From Verrucomicrobiales bacterium (GTDB lineage Bacteria; Verrucomicrobiota; Verrucomicrobiia; Limisphaerales; J093): a stretch of 64,000 nt of DNA. The number at the start of each line of letters is the position of its first letter. Position 1 is the first letter of the stretch. Made by a program: the position numbers and the translations under genes. Below, piece after piece: positions 52,894-62,700 of this stretch. The DNA lies in contig JACKPV010000032.1 of NCBI GenBank assembly GCA_024233305.1, positions 124,001-188,000 on the forward strand, read 5' to 3'. The notes under the pieces were generated by a model that was not told the DNA's origin, made no database searches, and saw only the letters and a program-made list of their open reading frames with translations.

Positions 52894-53576
52894 CGGTCGG
52901 AAAGCCAATCATGCCATCCTCCCGTCACTGCTCAGTCAGCTTCCGCAGAGTGGCTACATCCAACTTGTCCTTCTCGCGCCAGGAATCCTGTTTGAGCAGA
53001 ATCAGATCTCTGGCCCCCAGGTAGGGGATGCGCACGCCGCTGGTTTCCAGATGCTGAAGTCGCGGACGAAACTCGTCGAGGGAATGTCCCCGCATACGGA
53101 CGAAGACGTCCAATTCGAAGTCCTCGATCACCCGGATCGATCCCTCCTGCGGGGCAAAATCTTCCAGCGCCAACTCCCGAGCCCAGCCCTCGCCCCATCC
53201 GGCCAGGCACTCCAGGAGCCGCCGAATGTTCTCCGGGGCCTCATGCACGAGAATGTCAAGGTCATCCGTGGCGCGGATGAACCCGTTCAGGGAAACCGCA
53301 ACCCCGCCGACCACGGCGTAGTCAACTCCGCTTCGGACGAGGTCGGCCAACAACCTTTCGAACGGGGAAGTAGTGTCCTTCACAGACGGCGTCTCGGGCA
53401 TGGCGGCGAATGAATGCGCTCAGATGCTCCAACCGACGCAGCGGGTTGTCCCCCGCTCGACGGCGGCCCACCACCTTGAGGAGCGGAGGCGGCATGACAG
53501 AGCTGACGTTCACGCTCCGAGGCTAACCCTTGCTCGGCAAGCGGTCAATGCGGCCCACCCATGCGGCTATGCGGGG
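52894..53576. repeat. Direct repeat A (intact nucleotidyltransferase locus)
   Basis: About 680 bases that recur, in the same orientation but partly scrambled, at 54425-55096. It starts at 'cggtcggaaagccaat' and ends near 'ccatgcggctatgcggg'. The right ~185 bases are almost identical between copies; the coding part is not. Confidence 0.8.
52925..53401 (-). CDS. Minimal nucleotidyltransferase-fold protein (AbiEii/DUF6036-like)
   Basis: 158 residues. It contains the NTase pattern 'VDYAVVGGVAVSLNGFIRAT' followed by 'DDLDILVHEAPENIRRLLEC' (GG-x9-DxD), and 'IRVIEDFELDVFVRM' with a third acidic position, then 'PYLGARDLILLKQDSWREKD' and 'KLDVATLRKLTEQ'. This matches small nucleotidyltransferases found in toxin-antitoxin and defence-linked loci; a HEPN or other partner was not identified. 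A degraded second copy lies 1.5 kb away. Confidence 0.85.
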   Translation of the reverse strand: MPETPSVKDTTSPFERLLADLVRSGVDYAVVGGVAVSLNGFIRATDDLDILVHEAPENIRRLLECLAGWGEGWARELALEDFAPQEGSIRVIEDFELDVFVRMRGHSLDEFRPRLQHLETSGVRIPYLGARDLILLKQDSWREKDKLDVATLRKLTEQ

Positions 53577-53663
53577 GGTGTGATTGGAAGTGGGTGAGGG
53601 TTGGAGGCAGATTTTCTTCGAAAAAGGTGTACAAATTTAGCCACTTCGCTAAACACCGTTGGG

Positions 53664-54424
53664 ATGAGACCGAAGAAACTCAGGCAAGAGGACCTCACCG
53701 AAGCGGATCTGGGGCTGTTGTGCAAACTCCACGCACAACCCGAACTGCGCGCTCGCATCGAGCACATCCTCACCATCGCCGACGCCCATGAAGGTCCGCT
53801 CCAGACCGCCGATCAGGTCGAGGAAGACCTCCTGCAGGCCATCCGCCAACTGGGCCATGAGACCCTCACCCACTGGGCCCGGCAGGCCGAGGCCCGCGTC
53901 GGCGAGGAACGCCGAGCCGAGGATCCCACGGTGCGGAGTCGCCAAAAACCGCTGAAGTGGTGGTGTGTGTTCGGGCAGATCACGGTCTCGGACCGGGTCT
54001 GGCGCAACGCCGCCCAGAGCTATGTGCGGCCCCTGCCCGAGCGGTTGGGAGTGGCTCCCCGCGGTCGCTCCCGGCGGCTGCAACGGGTCCTGAGTGACTT
54101 TGGCAGCGAGCAGTCCTTCGGGCGCGCGGCCCGGAGTGTGCGGGAACACTACGGGGCCGGATCCGGCAGTCCCAGCGCGGTGGCCAGACCACGCTGGAGC
54201 AGGCCCAGCGGGCGCGGGAAACGCTGGAGGCCCAATACGGGGAGCCGTTCCGGCCTTGCCGGCGGTGGGGGCGGCGCATTTGATCGCCGAGGCCGACGGC
54301 ACCATGATCTGCACGGTGGAAGCGCGGCGGCGCCAGGATCCACGCCGCCGCAGTGGCAGGAGATGCGTCTGGTGGCGGTGCGCGACGGAAGGCCTCGCAA
54401 GCGGAGTGATTTGGCGGCCACTTT
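53664..54424 (+). pseudogene. ISKra4-like transposase fragment, frameshifted and truncated
   Basis: The N-terminal part reads 'KLRQEDLTEADLGLLCKLHA', 'HETLTHWARQAEARV', 'KPLKWWCVFGQITVSDRVWR', 'LGVAPRGRSRRLQRVLSDFG'. After a shift near 54160 another frame gives 'LPAVGAAHLIAEADGTMICT', whose Asp resembles the first DDE residue, and a further shift gives 'WQEMRLVAVRDGRPRKRSDL'. Similarity ends where direct repeat B begins. The family name is tentative. It is a dead element remnant lying between the two copies of the nucleotidyltransferase locus. Confidence 0.65.
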
Positions 54425-55096
54425 CGGTCGGAAAGCCAATGAGGCCATCCTCCCGTCACTGCTCAGTCAGGGGCCACTGAGTGGCCACAGCCGGCTGGGT
54501 CCTCAACAGCCAGAATCCACGCGGTTTGAGCAGAATCAGATCTCTGGCCCCCAGGTAGGTCCGGCTGCACGCCGCTGGTTTCCAGATGCTGCAGTCGCGA
54601 CGAAACTCGTCGCGAATCTCTACCATACGGACGAAGACGTCCTGGGGCGGTCCTCGATCCCCTGCGGCCGATCCCTCCTGACGGGGAAATCTTCCAGCGC
54701 GAGAGACCCGAGCCCAGCAACGCCCCATCCGGCCAGGCACTCCAGGAGCCGCCGAATGTTCTCGGGGCGCTGCGAGCGCACCGAGAATGTGAGGTCATCC
54801 CGAGCAGGACGAACCCGTTGCGGCACCCCGCCGACCGCGGCGTAGAACAACCGCCGTGACGAGGCTCGGCCAACAACCTTTCTGAACTCGCGCTAGTGGA
54901 TTACCCATCGGTCTCGGGCATGGCGGCGGATGAATGCGCTCAGATGCTCCAACCGACGCAGCGGGTTGTCCCCCGCTCGACGGCGGCCCACCACCTTGAG
55001 GAGCGGAGGCGGCATGACAGAGCTGACGTTCACGCTCCGAGGCTAACCCTTGCTCGGCAAGCGGTCAATGCGGCCCACCTATGCGGCTATGCGGGA
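54425..55096. repeat. Direct repeat B (degraded nucleotidyltransferase locus)
   Basis: Second copy of repeat A. Exactly conserved blocks include 'gcagaatcagatctctggcc', 'cacgccgctggtttccagat' and 'ggccaggcactccaggagcc', separated by clusters of substitutions and indels. From about 54910 to 55096 identity to 53390-53576 is near complete. Confidence 0.8.
54456..54900 (-). pseudogene. Degraded nucleotidyltransferase copy
   Basis: Fragments of the 52925-53401 protein appear in several minus-strand frames: 'YLGARDLILLK', 'PENIRRLLECLAGWG', 'DVFVRM', 'LTEQ'. Frameshifts and lost DxD residues make it non-functional. Confidence 0.75.
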
Positions 55097-55191
55097 GGGG
55101 GCTATGCGGCCCACCTATCCCAGCCCACCCGTCCTCCGCGACGCCCATTTCGGCCCGCCCGGGAGGCCCCAATCCCACACCAACCCGCCCC

Positions 55192-56218
55192 GTAAAGGGG
55201 TCAGTTCTTGAGATTGACATATGAGGCCGGATCCGGCAGTCCTCGGGGCATGGCCAGAAAGCTGAGAGTGGAGTATCCGGGGGCGGTCTATCACGTCCTC
55301 AATCGGGGCAACCGTCGGGAGGCCATCTTCCGTGACGACACCGACCGGCAGCGTTTCCTGGACACTCTGGCCGAGGCCTGCGCCAAGACCGGCTGGCAGA
55401 TCCATGCGTTTTGCCTGATGCCCAATCACTTTCACTTGGTCGTCGAAACGCCGCAGCCCAACCTTGTAACCGGGATGAAGTGGTTCCTGGGCGCCTACAC
55501 CGGGCGGTTCAATCGGCGTCACCAGCTCTTCGGCCACCTCTTCAGCGGGCGCTACAAGTCGCTGGTGGTGGACGGCAGCGGCAGCGGTTATCTCAAGACC
55601 GTGTGCGACTACGTGCATCTGAACCCGTCGCGGGCCAAGTTGCTGAGGCTGACAGAGCCGTTGCGAGCGTATGCTTGGAGCAGCTGGCCCCAATACCTGA
55701 CGGCGCCGTCGAAGCGCTGGTCGTGGCTCCGCGTGGACCGGTTGCTGGGGGAACATGGCATCGGGCGGGAAAGCGCGGCGGGACGACGGGAACTGGAACG
55801 GCGAGTTGAGGGACGGCGGGCGGGCGAGGCGGGAGCGGATTACCGGCCCCTGCGGCGAGGATGGTGTTTGGGAGCGGAGCGCTTCCGGGAGGAATTGCTG
55901 GAGCAGATGGAGGAGGGCATGGGAGCCGAACACTACGGGGAGGAACGCCGGGAGACGATGCAGGCACGGGCCGAGCGGATGGTGGCGGAAGAACTGCAGG
56001 CCCTGGGATGGAGGGAGGAGGACCTGGCGCATCGGCCCAAGGGGGATCCGGGCAAGGTGGCGATGGCGGTGCGATTGAGGGCGCAGAGCACAATGACCGC
56101 CAAGTGGATTGCCGCCCGACTGGAGATGGGCACCCCCGGCTACCTGCACCATTTGCTCCATCGGCAGCAGCGCTCCGCCAAGACCTGATATGACAATATC
56201 AAGAACTGACCCTTTTAC
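55192..56218 (+). mobile_element. RayT-type REP-associated element with terminal inverted repeats
   Basis: Bounded by 30-base inverted repeats: 55192-55221 (gtaaaggggtcagttcttga...) and 56189-56218 (reverse: gtaaaagggtcagttcttga...), 27 of 30 matching. It carries one intact Y1/HUH transposase gene. A truncated left end of the same element lies at 52591-52708. Confidence 0.85.
55250..56188 (+). CDS. REP-associated tyrosine (Y1/HUH) transposase
   Basis: 312 residues from ATG 55250. The TnpA_REP domain shows 'YPGAVYHVLNRGNRREAIFR', the HUH motif in 'FCLMPNHFHLVVETP', 'GRFNRRHQLFGHLFSGRYKS' and the catalytic tyrosine in 'VCDYVHLNPSRAKLL'. The C-terminal ~130 residues are charged and include a helix-turn-helix-like end ('TAKWIAARLEMGTPGYLHHL'). 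It would process single-stranded REP-like hairpins. The frame is intact. Confidence 0.93.
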   Translation: MARKLRVEYPGAVYHVLNRGNRREAIFRDDTDRQRFLDTLAEACAKTGWQIHAFCLMPNHFHLVVETPQPNLVTGMKWFLGAYTGRFNRRHQLFGHLFSGRYKSLVVDGSGSGYLKTVCDYVHLNPSRAKLLRLTEPLRAYAWSSWPQYLTAPSKRWSWLRVDRLLGEHGIGRESAAGRRELERRVEGRRAGEAGADYRPLRRGWCLGAERFREELLEQMEEGMGAEHYGEERRETMQARAERMVAEELQALGWREEDLAHRPKGDPGKVAMAVRLRAQSTMTAKWIAARLEMGTPGYLHHLLHRQQRSAKT

Positions 56219-57605
56219 GGATCGGGACGGTTTTCGGGCGGGTTGGCGTCCGGTTTTCCCTGGTGGCCGCCCGGGCCGATTGCCGGCCTGGCTGATGTTG
56301 GGCTGGCTCCTGACCGGGCCGTGCGGGATGCGCGTTGCGGTCGTTGGAGCTGACGATGGTCCGGCGCGCGATGCGGTTGTCGGGGTCGGTGTTCCCGAGG
56401 ATCGCGCCTTGCGGGAAGAGCAGTTGCGGGCGGCCAAGGAACTGGTCGAGCGGTTTCCCACGAATGACGATGCGGTTTACCTGCTTGGGTTGGTGTATGA
56501 GACCCAGGGGGACGTCGATGCAGCGATGGCGTGCTGGGAGCAGGCGCTGGCGCTGGATCCGACGCGGGCGGATGCGCATCGGAGTCTTGGTTATGCCCAT
56601 GAACTGCGCGAGGAACTCGAGCCGGCGGAGACGCATTTCCGAAAGGCGGTGGCGCTGGCGCCACAGGAACCCGAATACCGCATCCGGCTGGCGCATGCGC
56701 TGATGCTGAACGGTGATGCGGCAGGGGTACTGGAAACGCTCGCCGCCGTGTCGCCGCCGCTGCCGATGGCCGAACGGCTGCGCGGGCAGGCCTGCCAGCA
56801 GTTGGAACGGTTCGAGGACGCCCGGCGGCACTACGAGACGGCGCTGAAGCTGGACCCGGATTTTGCCGAGGCCTGCTACGGCCTCGCCCAGGTCTGTGCG
56901 CGGCTCGGGGAGGTGGAGACCGCGACGGCGTATCGTCAACGCTTCGCGGCGCTCAAGAGCGAGAGCCAGACCCGGGGACGCCGGCAACGAAGCGCGTTTG
57001 ACGCCGTGCAAATCGCCCGAGCGAGCGCCGCGCAGACCCTGGCGGATGTCGGCCGGGTTTATCTGGCCAGGCAACAGCCCGGCGAGGCAGAGCGGCGGTG
57101 GCAACGCGCGGCCGCGCTGGATCCGGCGAACGTGCCGGCGCGATTCAACCGGATGATGCTGCTGCAGCAATCCGGTCGGAACGCCGAGGCCGTGGTGCTC
57201 TGTCGCGAACTGATCGGGATCGAGCCGGAGAACGGGATTCATCAGCTCGGGCTCGGCAATCTGCTGTTGCGGCTGGACCGGGTGGCTGATGCCGAGGAGG
57301 CCTTTCGTGCGGTGGTCCGGCTCGCACCCGAGCGACCCGAGGGCTGTTTCGCCCTGGCCCAGTTGCTGTCCCGGAGGGCGGACGGTTTGGCGGAGGCGGA
57401 GCGGATGGCCGAGCGCGCGGTCGCGTTGATGCCGGCGGCCCCCCATTTCTTTGTGCTGGGCCGCATCCAGTTGCGTAACGGTCGTCTGGCCGCGGCGCGC
57501 GCGAATCTGGATCGGGCCTGTGCAATGGAACCTGGCAACGCCGAGTTCGCCCGGTGGCGGGCGTCGGTCATGCAGCCGACCGGCGAAGCGCCCTCCAAGC
57601 CATGA
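56190..57605 (+). CDS. Tetratricopeptide-repeat protein, exported
   Basis: About 471 residues. A signal-like segment ('LPAWLMLGWLLTGPCG') is followed by at least eight TPR units, for example 'NDDAVYLLGLVYETQGDVDA', 'ACWEQALALDPTRADAHRSL' and 'RHYETALKLDPDFAEACYGL'. The longest ATG, 56190, lies inside the right terminal repeat of the RayT element; ATG 56295 is an internal alternative within the signal. The stop overlaps the next start (ATGA), so the two are translationally coupled. TPR plus CRTAC1-type pairs are common in this phylum. Confidence 0.87.
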   Translation: MTISRTDPFTDRDGFRAGWRPVFPGGRPGRLPAWLMLGWLLTGPCGMRVAVVGADDGPARDAVVGVGVPEDRALREEQLRAAKELVERFPTNDDAVYLLGLVYETQGDVDAAMACWEQALALDPTRADAHRSLGYAHELREELEPAETHFRKAVALAPQEPEYRIRLAHALMLNGDAAGVLETLAAVSPPLPMAERLRGQACQQLERFEDARRHYETALKLDPDFAEACYGLAQVCARLGEVETATAYRQRFAALKSESQTRGRRQRSAFDAVQIARASAAQTLADVGRVYLARQQPGEAERRWQRAAALDPANVPARFNRMMLLQQSGRNAEAVVLCRELIGIEPENGIHQLGLGNLLLRLDRVADAEEAFRAVVRLAPERPEGCFALAQLLSRRADGLAEAERMAERAVALMPAAPHFFVLGRIQLRNGRLAAARANLDRACAMEPGNAEFARWRASVMQPTGEAPSKP

Positions 57606-59401
57606 ACCGCGCAGCAACCACCGCCATCCGCGTGGCTTCCGCTGCCCTGGCTGGGGAACTCCGGGTGCCCCGGGGGTTCGGGTTTGCGGCGCGGGGCTGG
57701 CTGGTCGCCGGTTGTTCTTTCCTGCTGGGGGCCCGCCTCGCCTCCGGGGCCGCGCCGGCTTCGAGCATTCGGCTTACCGATGTCACCGCGGCGACCGGCA
57801 TCGATTTCGTCCACACCGACGGCAGTTCCGGGCAGCGCTACATCGTCGAGACGGTCAGTGCCGGTCTGGCCACGTTCGACTACGATCAGGATGGCGATGT
57901 CGACATCTACTTTCTGAATGGCGCGCCGCTTCGGGGGGCGACGGCGGACCCGGCGCCCGTCAACCGGCTCTATCGCAACGACGGCAACTGGCGCTTCACC
58001 GACGTGACGGCCGCGGCCGGCGTGGGCGACCGGGGTTACGGATTGGGGGTGACGGTGGGCGACTACAACAACGACGGCCATCCCGACCTCTATCTGAACA
58101 ATTTCGGACCCAACGTGCTTTACCGGAACAACGGCGACGGCACGTTCACCGACGCGACGCGGGAAGCCGGCGTGGCGAACGGCGATCAGGTGGGCGCCGG
58201 GGCCTGCTTCCTCGACATGGATGCGGACGGGGACCTCGACCTCTACGTCGCGAACTACGTGGACTTCACTTATGCCCGGCATCGCGTGGCGCGGTTCAAC
58301 GGCTATCCCGCTTATGTGGGGCCGATGGACTACAACCCCACGCCCGACACGCTCTATCGGAACGAAGGCAATGGCACGTTCAGCGATGTGAGCCGGGCCT
58401 CGGGGGTGGCGGCGCATCCGGGCACGGGCATGGGGATGGTGTGCGCCGACTTCGACCGGGACGGTGACACCGACATATTCGTAGGCAACGACGTCGCGGG
58501 AAACTTCTTCTGGATCAACGACGGCACGGGGCATTTCGCGGAATCGGCCCTGGCGACCGGAGTGGCCTACAGCTTCAACGGCGTGGCGCAGGGAACGATG
58601 GGGGTGGATTGCGGAGACAGTGACAACGACGGTTGGCTGGATTTCTACATGACCTCTTACCAGCAGGACACCGCCACCCTGTACCGCAACCTGGGCAACG
58701 GCATGTTCGACGATGTCACGCAATCCACCGGCGCCGGCCAGGGCACCCTGCCGCACGTGACCTGGGGGTGCGCGATGGCGGACCTCGACAACGATGGTTG
58801 GCGTGATTTGCTGGTGGCGGCGGGGCACCTGCACGACAACGTCGAGCTGTTCGACAAGGTCACCAGCTATCACGCCCGCAATTTCGTGTTCCAGAACCTG
58901 GGCAACGGCCGGTTTGCGAACGTGTCCGACCGGTGCGGCAATGGTCTGGACGTCACGCTCAGCAGCCGCGGGTTGGCCTGCGATGACCTGGACAACGACG
59001 GTGACCTGGACGTTGTCATCCTGAACTCGCGTCGCGAACCGACCCTGTTACGGAATGACACACCGTCCGGCAATCACTGGCTGCAGGTGCAATTGCGTGG
59101 CGCCCGCACCAACCGCGACGGCGTCGGGGCGCGGGTCACGGTGGTGGCGGGCGACCGGCAATGGGTGGATGAGGTGCATTCAGGCCGCGGTTACCAGGGG
59201 CATTTCGGCAGCCGGCTGCATTTCGGACTGGGGAGCCGGTCGCGGGTCGACCGCGTCGAGGTGCGGTGGTTGGGCGGGGGGACGAACGTGGTCGAGAGCC
59301 CCGGCCCGGACCGGTTGGTCAGCGTGACCGAGACCCTCCCAGATTCCGCTACGGGAGCGGGGCAAGGACGCGAGCGGAGGGAGGAGATTTCGGTTCAGTG
59401 A
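57602..59401 (+). CDS. CRTAC1-like FG-GAP/ASPIC-UnbV exported protein
   Basis: 599 residues. After a signal peptide (about residues 28-50) come repeated FG-GAP calcium-binding blades ('AGLATFDYDQDGDVDIYFLN', 'GVTVGDYNNDGHPDLYLNNF', 'GACFLDMDADGDLDLYVANY', 'GVDCGDSDNDGWLDFYMTSY') and a C-terminal ASPIC/UnbV domain ('NRDGVGARVTVVAGDRQWVD', 'HFGLGSRSRVDRVEVRWLGG'). It is likely extracellular and adhesive or carbohydrate-related; exact role unknown. It follows the TPR gene with a 4-base overlap. Confidence 0.93.
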   Translation: MNRAATTAIRVASAALAGELRVPRGFGFAARGWLVAGCSFLLGARLASGAAPASSIRLTDVTAATGIDFVHTDGSSGQRYIVETVSAGLATFDYDQDGDVDIYFLNGAPLRGATADPAPVNRLYRNDGNWRFTDVTAAAGVGDRGYGLGVTVGDYNNDGHPDLYLNNFGPNVLYRNNGDGTFTDATREAGVANGDQVGAGACFLDMDADGDLDLYVANYVDFTYARHRVARFNGYPAYVGPMDYNPTPDTLYRNEGNGTFSDVSRASGVAAHPGTGMGMVCADFDRDGDTDIFVGNDVAGNFFWINDGTGHFAESALATGVAYSFNGVAQGTMGVDCGDSDNDGWLDFYMTSYQQDTATLYRNLGNGMFDDVTQSTGAGQGTLPHVTWGCAMADLDNDGWRDLLVAAGHLHDNVELFDKVTSYHARNFVFQNLGNGRFANVSDRCGNGLDVTLSSRGLACDDLDNDGDLDVVILNSRREPTLLRNDTPSGNHWLQVQLRGARTNRDGVGARVTVVAGDRQWVDEVHSGRGYQGHFGSRLHFGLGSRSRVDRVEVRWLGGGTNVVESPGPDRLVSVTETLPDSATGAGQGRERREEISVQ

Positions 59402-59428
59402 TCGCGGGAGCGAAGGAGTGTGGCTGGC

Positions 59429-59725
59429 ATGGAAACACAGGCGGGCATTCAAGGCGTGTTCGACTTCGAGTCGGGCAACAGCAACGGATTCCAGAACTGG
59501 CGGCGCGAACAGGAACGCCGGCTGGAGGCGGTCCGGCGGGAATGGGGTCTGCCGGTCGGTCGGCGGGTGCGGTTGCGTCTGCGGGACATCGACGGCGAGT
59601 TCGAGGGAAGACTGTTACTCGTGCATCAGCCCGTGACGTGTGATGCGCGTCTGCCGCTACACCTTCGCATCGACGCGATGGACTTCCGAAGCACGGATAT
59701 CGAGCAGTGCATCCGGCTGTCGTAG
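59429..59725 (+). CDS. Small hypothetical protein
   Basis: 98 residues (ATG 59429, with AAGGAG 10 bases upstream; GTG 59420 is also open). 'QNWRREQERRLEAVRREWGL', 'RVRLRLRDIDGEFEGRLLLV' and 'LHLRIDAMDFRSTDIEQCIR' suggest a compact alpha-plus-beta, possibly SH3- or Sm-like, fold. No family recognised. Good ribosome-binding site, even codon use and convergence with the helicase gene support it. Confidence 0.75.
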   Translation: METQAGIQGVFDFESGNSNGFQNWRREQERRLEAVRREWGLPVGRRVRLRLRDIDGEFEGRLLLVHQPVTCDARLPLHLRIDAMDFRSTDIEQCIRLS

Positions 59726-59731
59726 CCGGCG

Positions 59732-62700
59732 TCATGCGGGCTGCTCGTCCGGTTGAAGGAACCCGGGGAGGGGCACGGACGCCGCCTGCCCGGTGGCGAG
59801 AAAGTAGAGCCAGGCTTCGCGCACGGGGCGCCGATGAATCCGGCCAAGCGCCATGGCGTAGAGGGCGAGTTGGGGCGTGTAGGCGCGGAGCTTTGCCTCC
59901 AGCGATGCGGCGGTGACGCGGTCGGTCTTGAAATCCACCAGCCAGATGTCCTCCGGTTCGATCACCGCCACGTCAACCACGCCCTGAACGACGATGACTT
60001 CGTCGGGCGCGAGTCCCGGCCGCACGGGCAAGCCCAGCCGGGTGGCATCCTCCGGTGTGAGGCGCAAGGTGAACTCGAACTCGCGTCGCACCGCGGCCGC
60101 ATTGCCCCGCAAGCGCGCGGCGAGTTCGGACTGCCCGAAGGCGGTCAACGCGGCGAAATCCAGGGAATCCACCTCCTCGCGCGGCAGCCTTCCCGCGGCG
60201 GCCAGCGCTTCCGCCTGCGCGCGGGTTGCCGCTTCCGTGGCCAGTCCGCCGAGGTCCGCGTATTGCAGGAAGCGATGGTGCGCCGTGCCCCGTTCCGCGG
60301 CGGACAGCAAGGTTCCGTCGGGTTCGAGTCGCAAGGGAGGGAAGATCGTGGGAGCGGGCGTCGGCTCGCGAAAGAGCGGTCGAGACTCGTCTCCGTCCGC
60401 GATCGCCACCGTGCGCACGCGCAGGCTGGTAACCGAACTCTTTGCCGGTTCGCGGGTGGCATCCGGATGGGGGTAGGGGAGGTCCAGGCGCCGGTGGTGA
60501 GCCGCGAGTTCGGCGAGGTCTGGAAGGTCGGGGGTCGGGGGCGGCTCCGGCGCAGCGGCTTCCCGGGGGCGGGGACGCTCGATCCGCCAGGAGAAGCGCT
60601 CATTCTGTCCGGACGCGTGTTCGAGCCAATCCGGGCCGGCCCCCCAGAGATTCAATTGCGGTCCCAGCCAGTCCAGGACGGACCGGGCCTGCAACAGACG
60701 GCGCGTGGGCCAGCGCCCGGACGGCGCCGCGTCCCAGCGCTCGACCAACGGGCGTCGCGGAGAATCCGTCGCCGATCCCGCCAAAATCAGCTTTGCCTCC
60801 GCCCGCGTGCAGGCCACGTAGAGCAGTCGCAGTTCCTCGCCGAGCAGCTCCGCGCGCCGGCGTTCCGAGGCGAGCAGCAGGGGCAGGCTGGGATAGGAGG
60901 AACGGGCGCCGGGCGGCTGGATGCGCGGGCACAGTCCGTATTTCTCGTCGATCAGGATCGCGCCGCGCAGGTCCGCTTCGTTGAACTGCTTGCCGAGATC
61001 GGCCACGACGACCACGGGAAACTCGAGCCCCTTGCTCTTGTGAATGCTCATCAACTGCACGGCGTCCGCTCCCTCGACCGCGGGCGGTTCCGGATCGAAC
61101 TCGCTCTCGCGCTGCGCGTCGATGAAGCGCAGAAAACGGTGCAGGCTGTGCCGCTGGAACTGGTCGAATTGGCGCGCCAGCGCGATGAGCTGCCGGACGT
61201 TGGCCCGCCGTTGACGGCGCCTCGGCTGGAGGTTCAGCCAGTCTTCGTAGTGGGTCTGCGTGAGGATGGCCTCGAGGCATTCCGACAGCGCGGCGCGGCG
61301 CACCCATTCCCGCCATTCGCGATAGCGATCGAAGAAACGCCCGAGCTTTTCGCGTGCGCTCCGGTGAACCGCCGCCAGCGTTACCTCGTCTTCGGCATCA
61401 TCCAGGGCCGTTCCTTCCGGGTTGGCTTCGGCGGCCAGCGTGGGGTGCGGGCCGGCGTGAAATCGCTGCGCCGCCGTCCAAACCAGTCCGTGACGCTGGT
61501 GCACGCGGAGGGCGGCGAGTTCGTCGACCGTCAGCCCCACGAGCGGCGAGCGGAAGACCGCCAGGGCGGGGAGATCCTGGAGCGGGTTGTCCAGCAGGGC
61601 GAGGAGGTTCAGCAGATCCTGCACCTCGAGCGATTCATACAGGCCGCGGCGCGCCACCGCCAGCGGCACGCCTTCTTGTTCGAAGACCTTGGCATAGCTT
61701 TCGGCGCGGGCGGCCGGCGAGCGCAGCAGGATGACCATGTCGGCCCAGGTCACCGGGCGTCGACCGCCGTCCCGCAGCGGCACCTCGAGGCCCGTCTCCC
61801 GCAGTTCGCGAAGCCGCCGGGCCACGGCCGTCGCCTCCGCTTCCACGCGGGAGGAATCCCCGGCGGTCGACGCGTCACCCGGGTCTCCGCCCTCACTTGC
61901 GGTCCCGCCACCCTCGACGCAAAGCAGCACTTCGACGGGCCCCGGCGCGACCGGCCAGGAGCGGGCCGGATCGCCGGGATTCAAGCGGGATTCCGAACCG
62001 AATTCGACCCCGCCGACCTCGCGCCGCATCAGCGCCGCAAAGAGATCGTTGACGAAATGCAGAAGGCCCGGGTGGCTGCGGAAGTTCTCCTGCAAGTGAA
62101 ATGTCCGACCCGCCGCCGCGCCATCCGCCCATTCGTCCGCATAGTGGCGGAAGATGGTCGGGTCGGTTCTGCGGAACCGGTAAATGCTCTGCTTGAGATC
62201 CCCGACCAGGAACCGGTTGCCCGGGCCATCGGTCCGGCTTACCAGGCGAAGGATGCGGTCCTGGACGGCGTTGATGTCCTGGTATTCGTCGACCAACACC
62301 ATCTCGTAGCGGGCGCGGATTTCCTCCCCCAGCCGGGTGGGCTCTCCGGTTGGCGGCGCTTGCAGCAACCGGAGGGCGAAGTGTTCGAGGTCGTCGAAAT
62401 CCAGCGCTCCCGCCTCCCGACGCGCCCCCGCAAAGTCGTTGAGGAAGGCGCGGGTCAGGTCGATCAAGGCCAGCATATGCGGCTGCACAAGCCGCCAGTC
62501 CTGCGCCAGCGGGTCGCCGGTTGCGTCCGGCGCGAGCGACCCGTGGAATTCGCCCGCCTGCTCGAAGAGGTCGTCGAACGGTTTCCGCGAGCGGGCCTCC
62601 TTGCGCGGCCAAGCGTTTTTTACCGACAGGATGTCCGCCAGCAGCGCCACCTGTTGATCGCGCGAGGCCCGGGATCCGAAGCCGGCCAAAGCCGCCGCCA

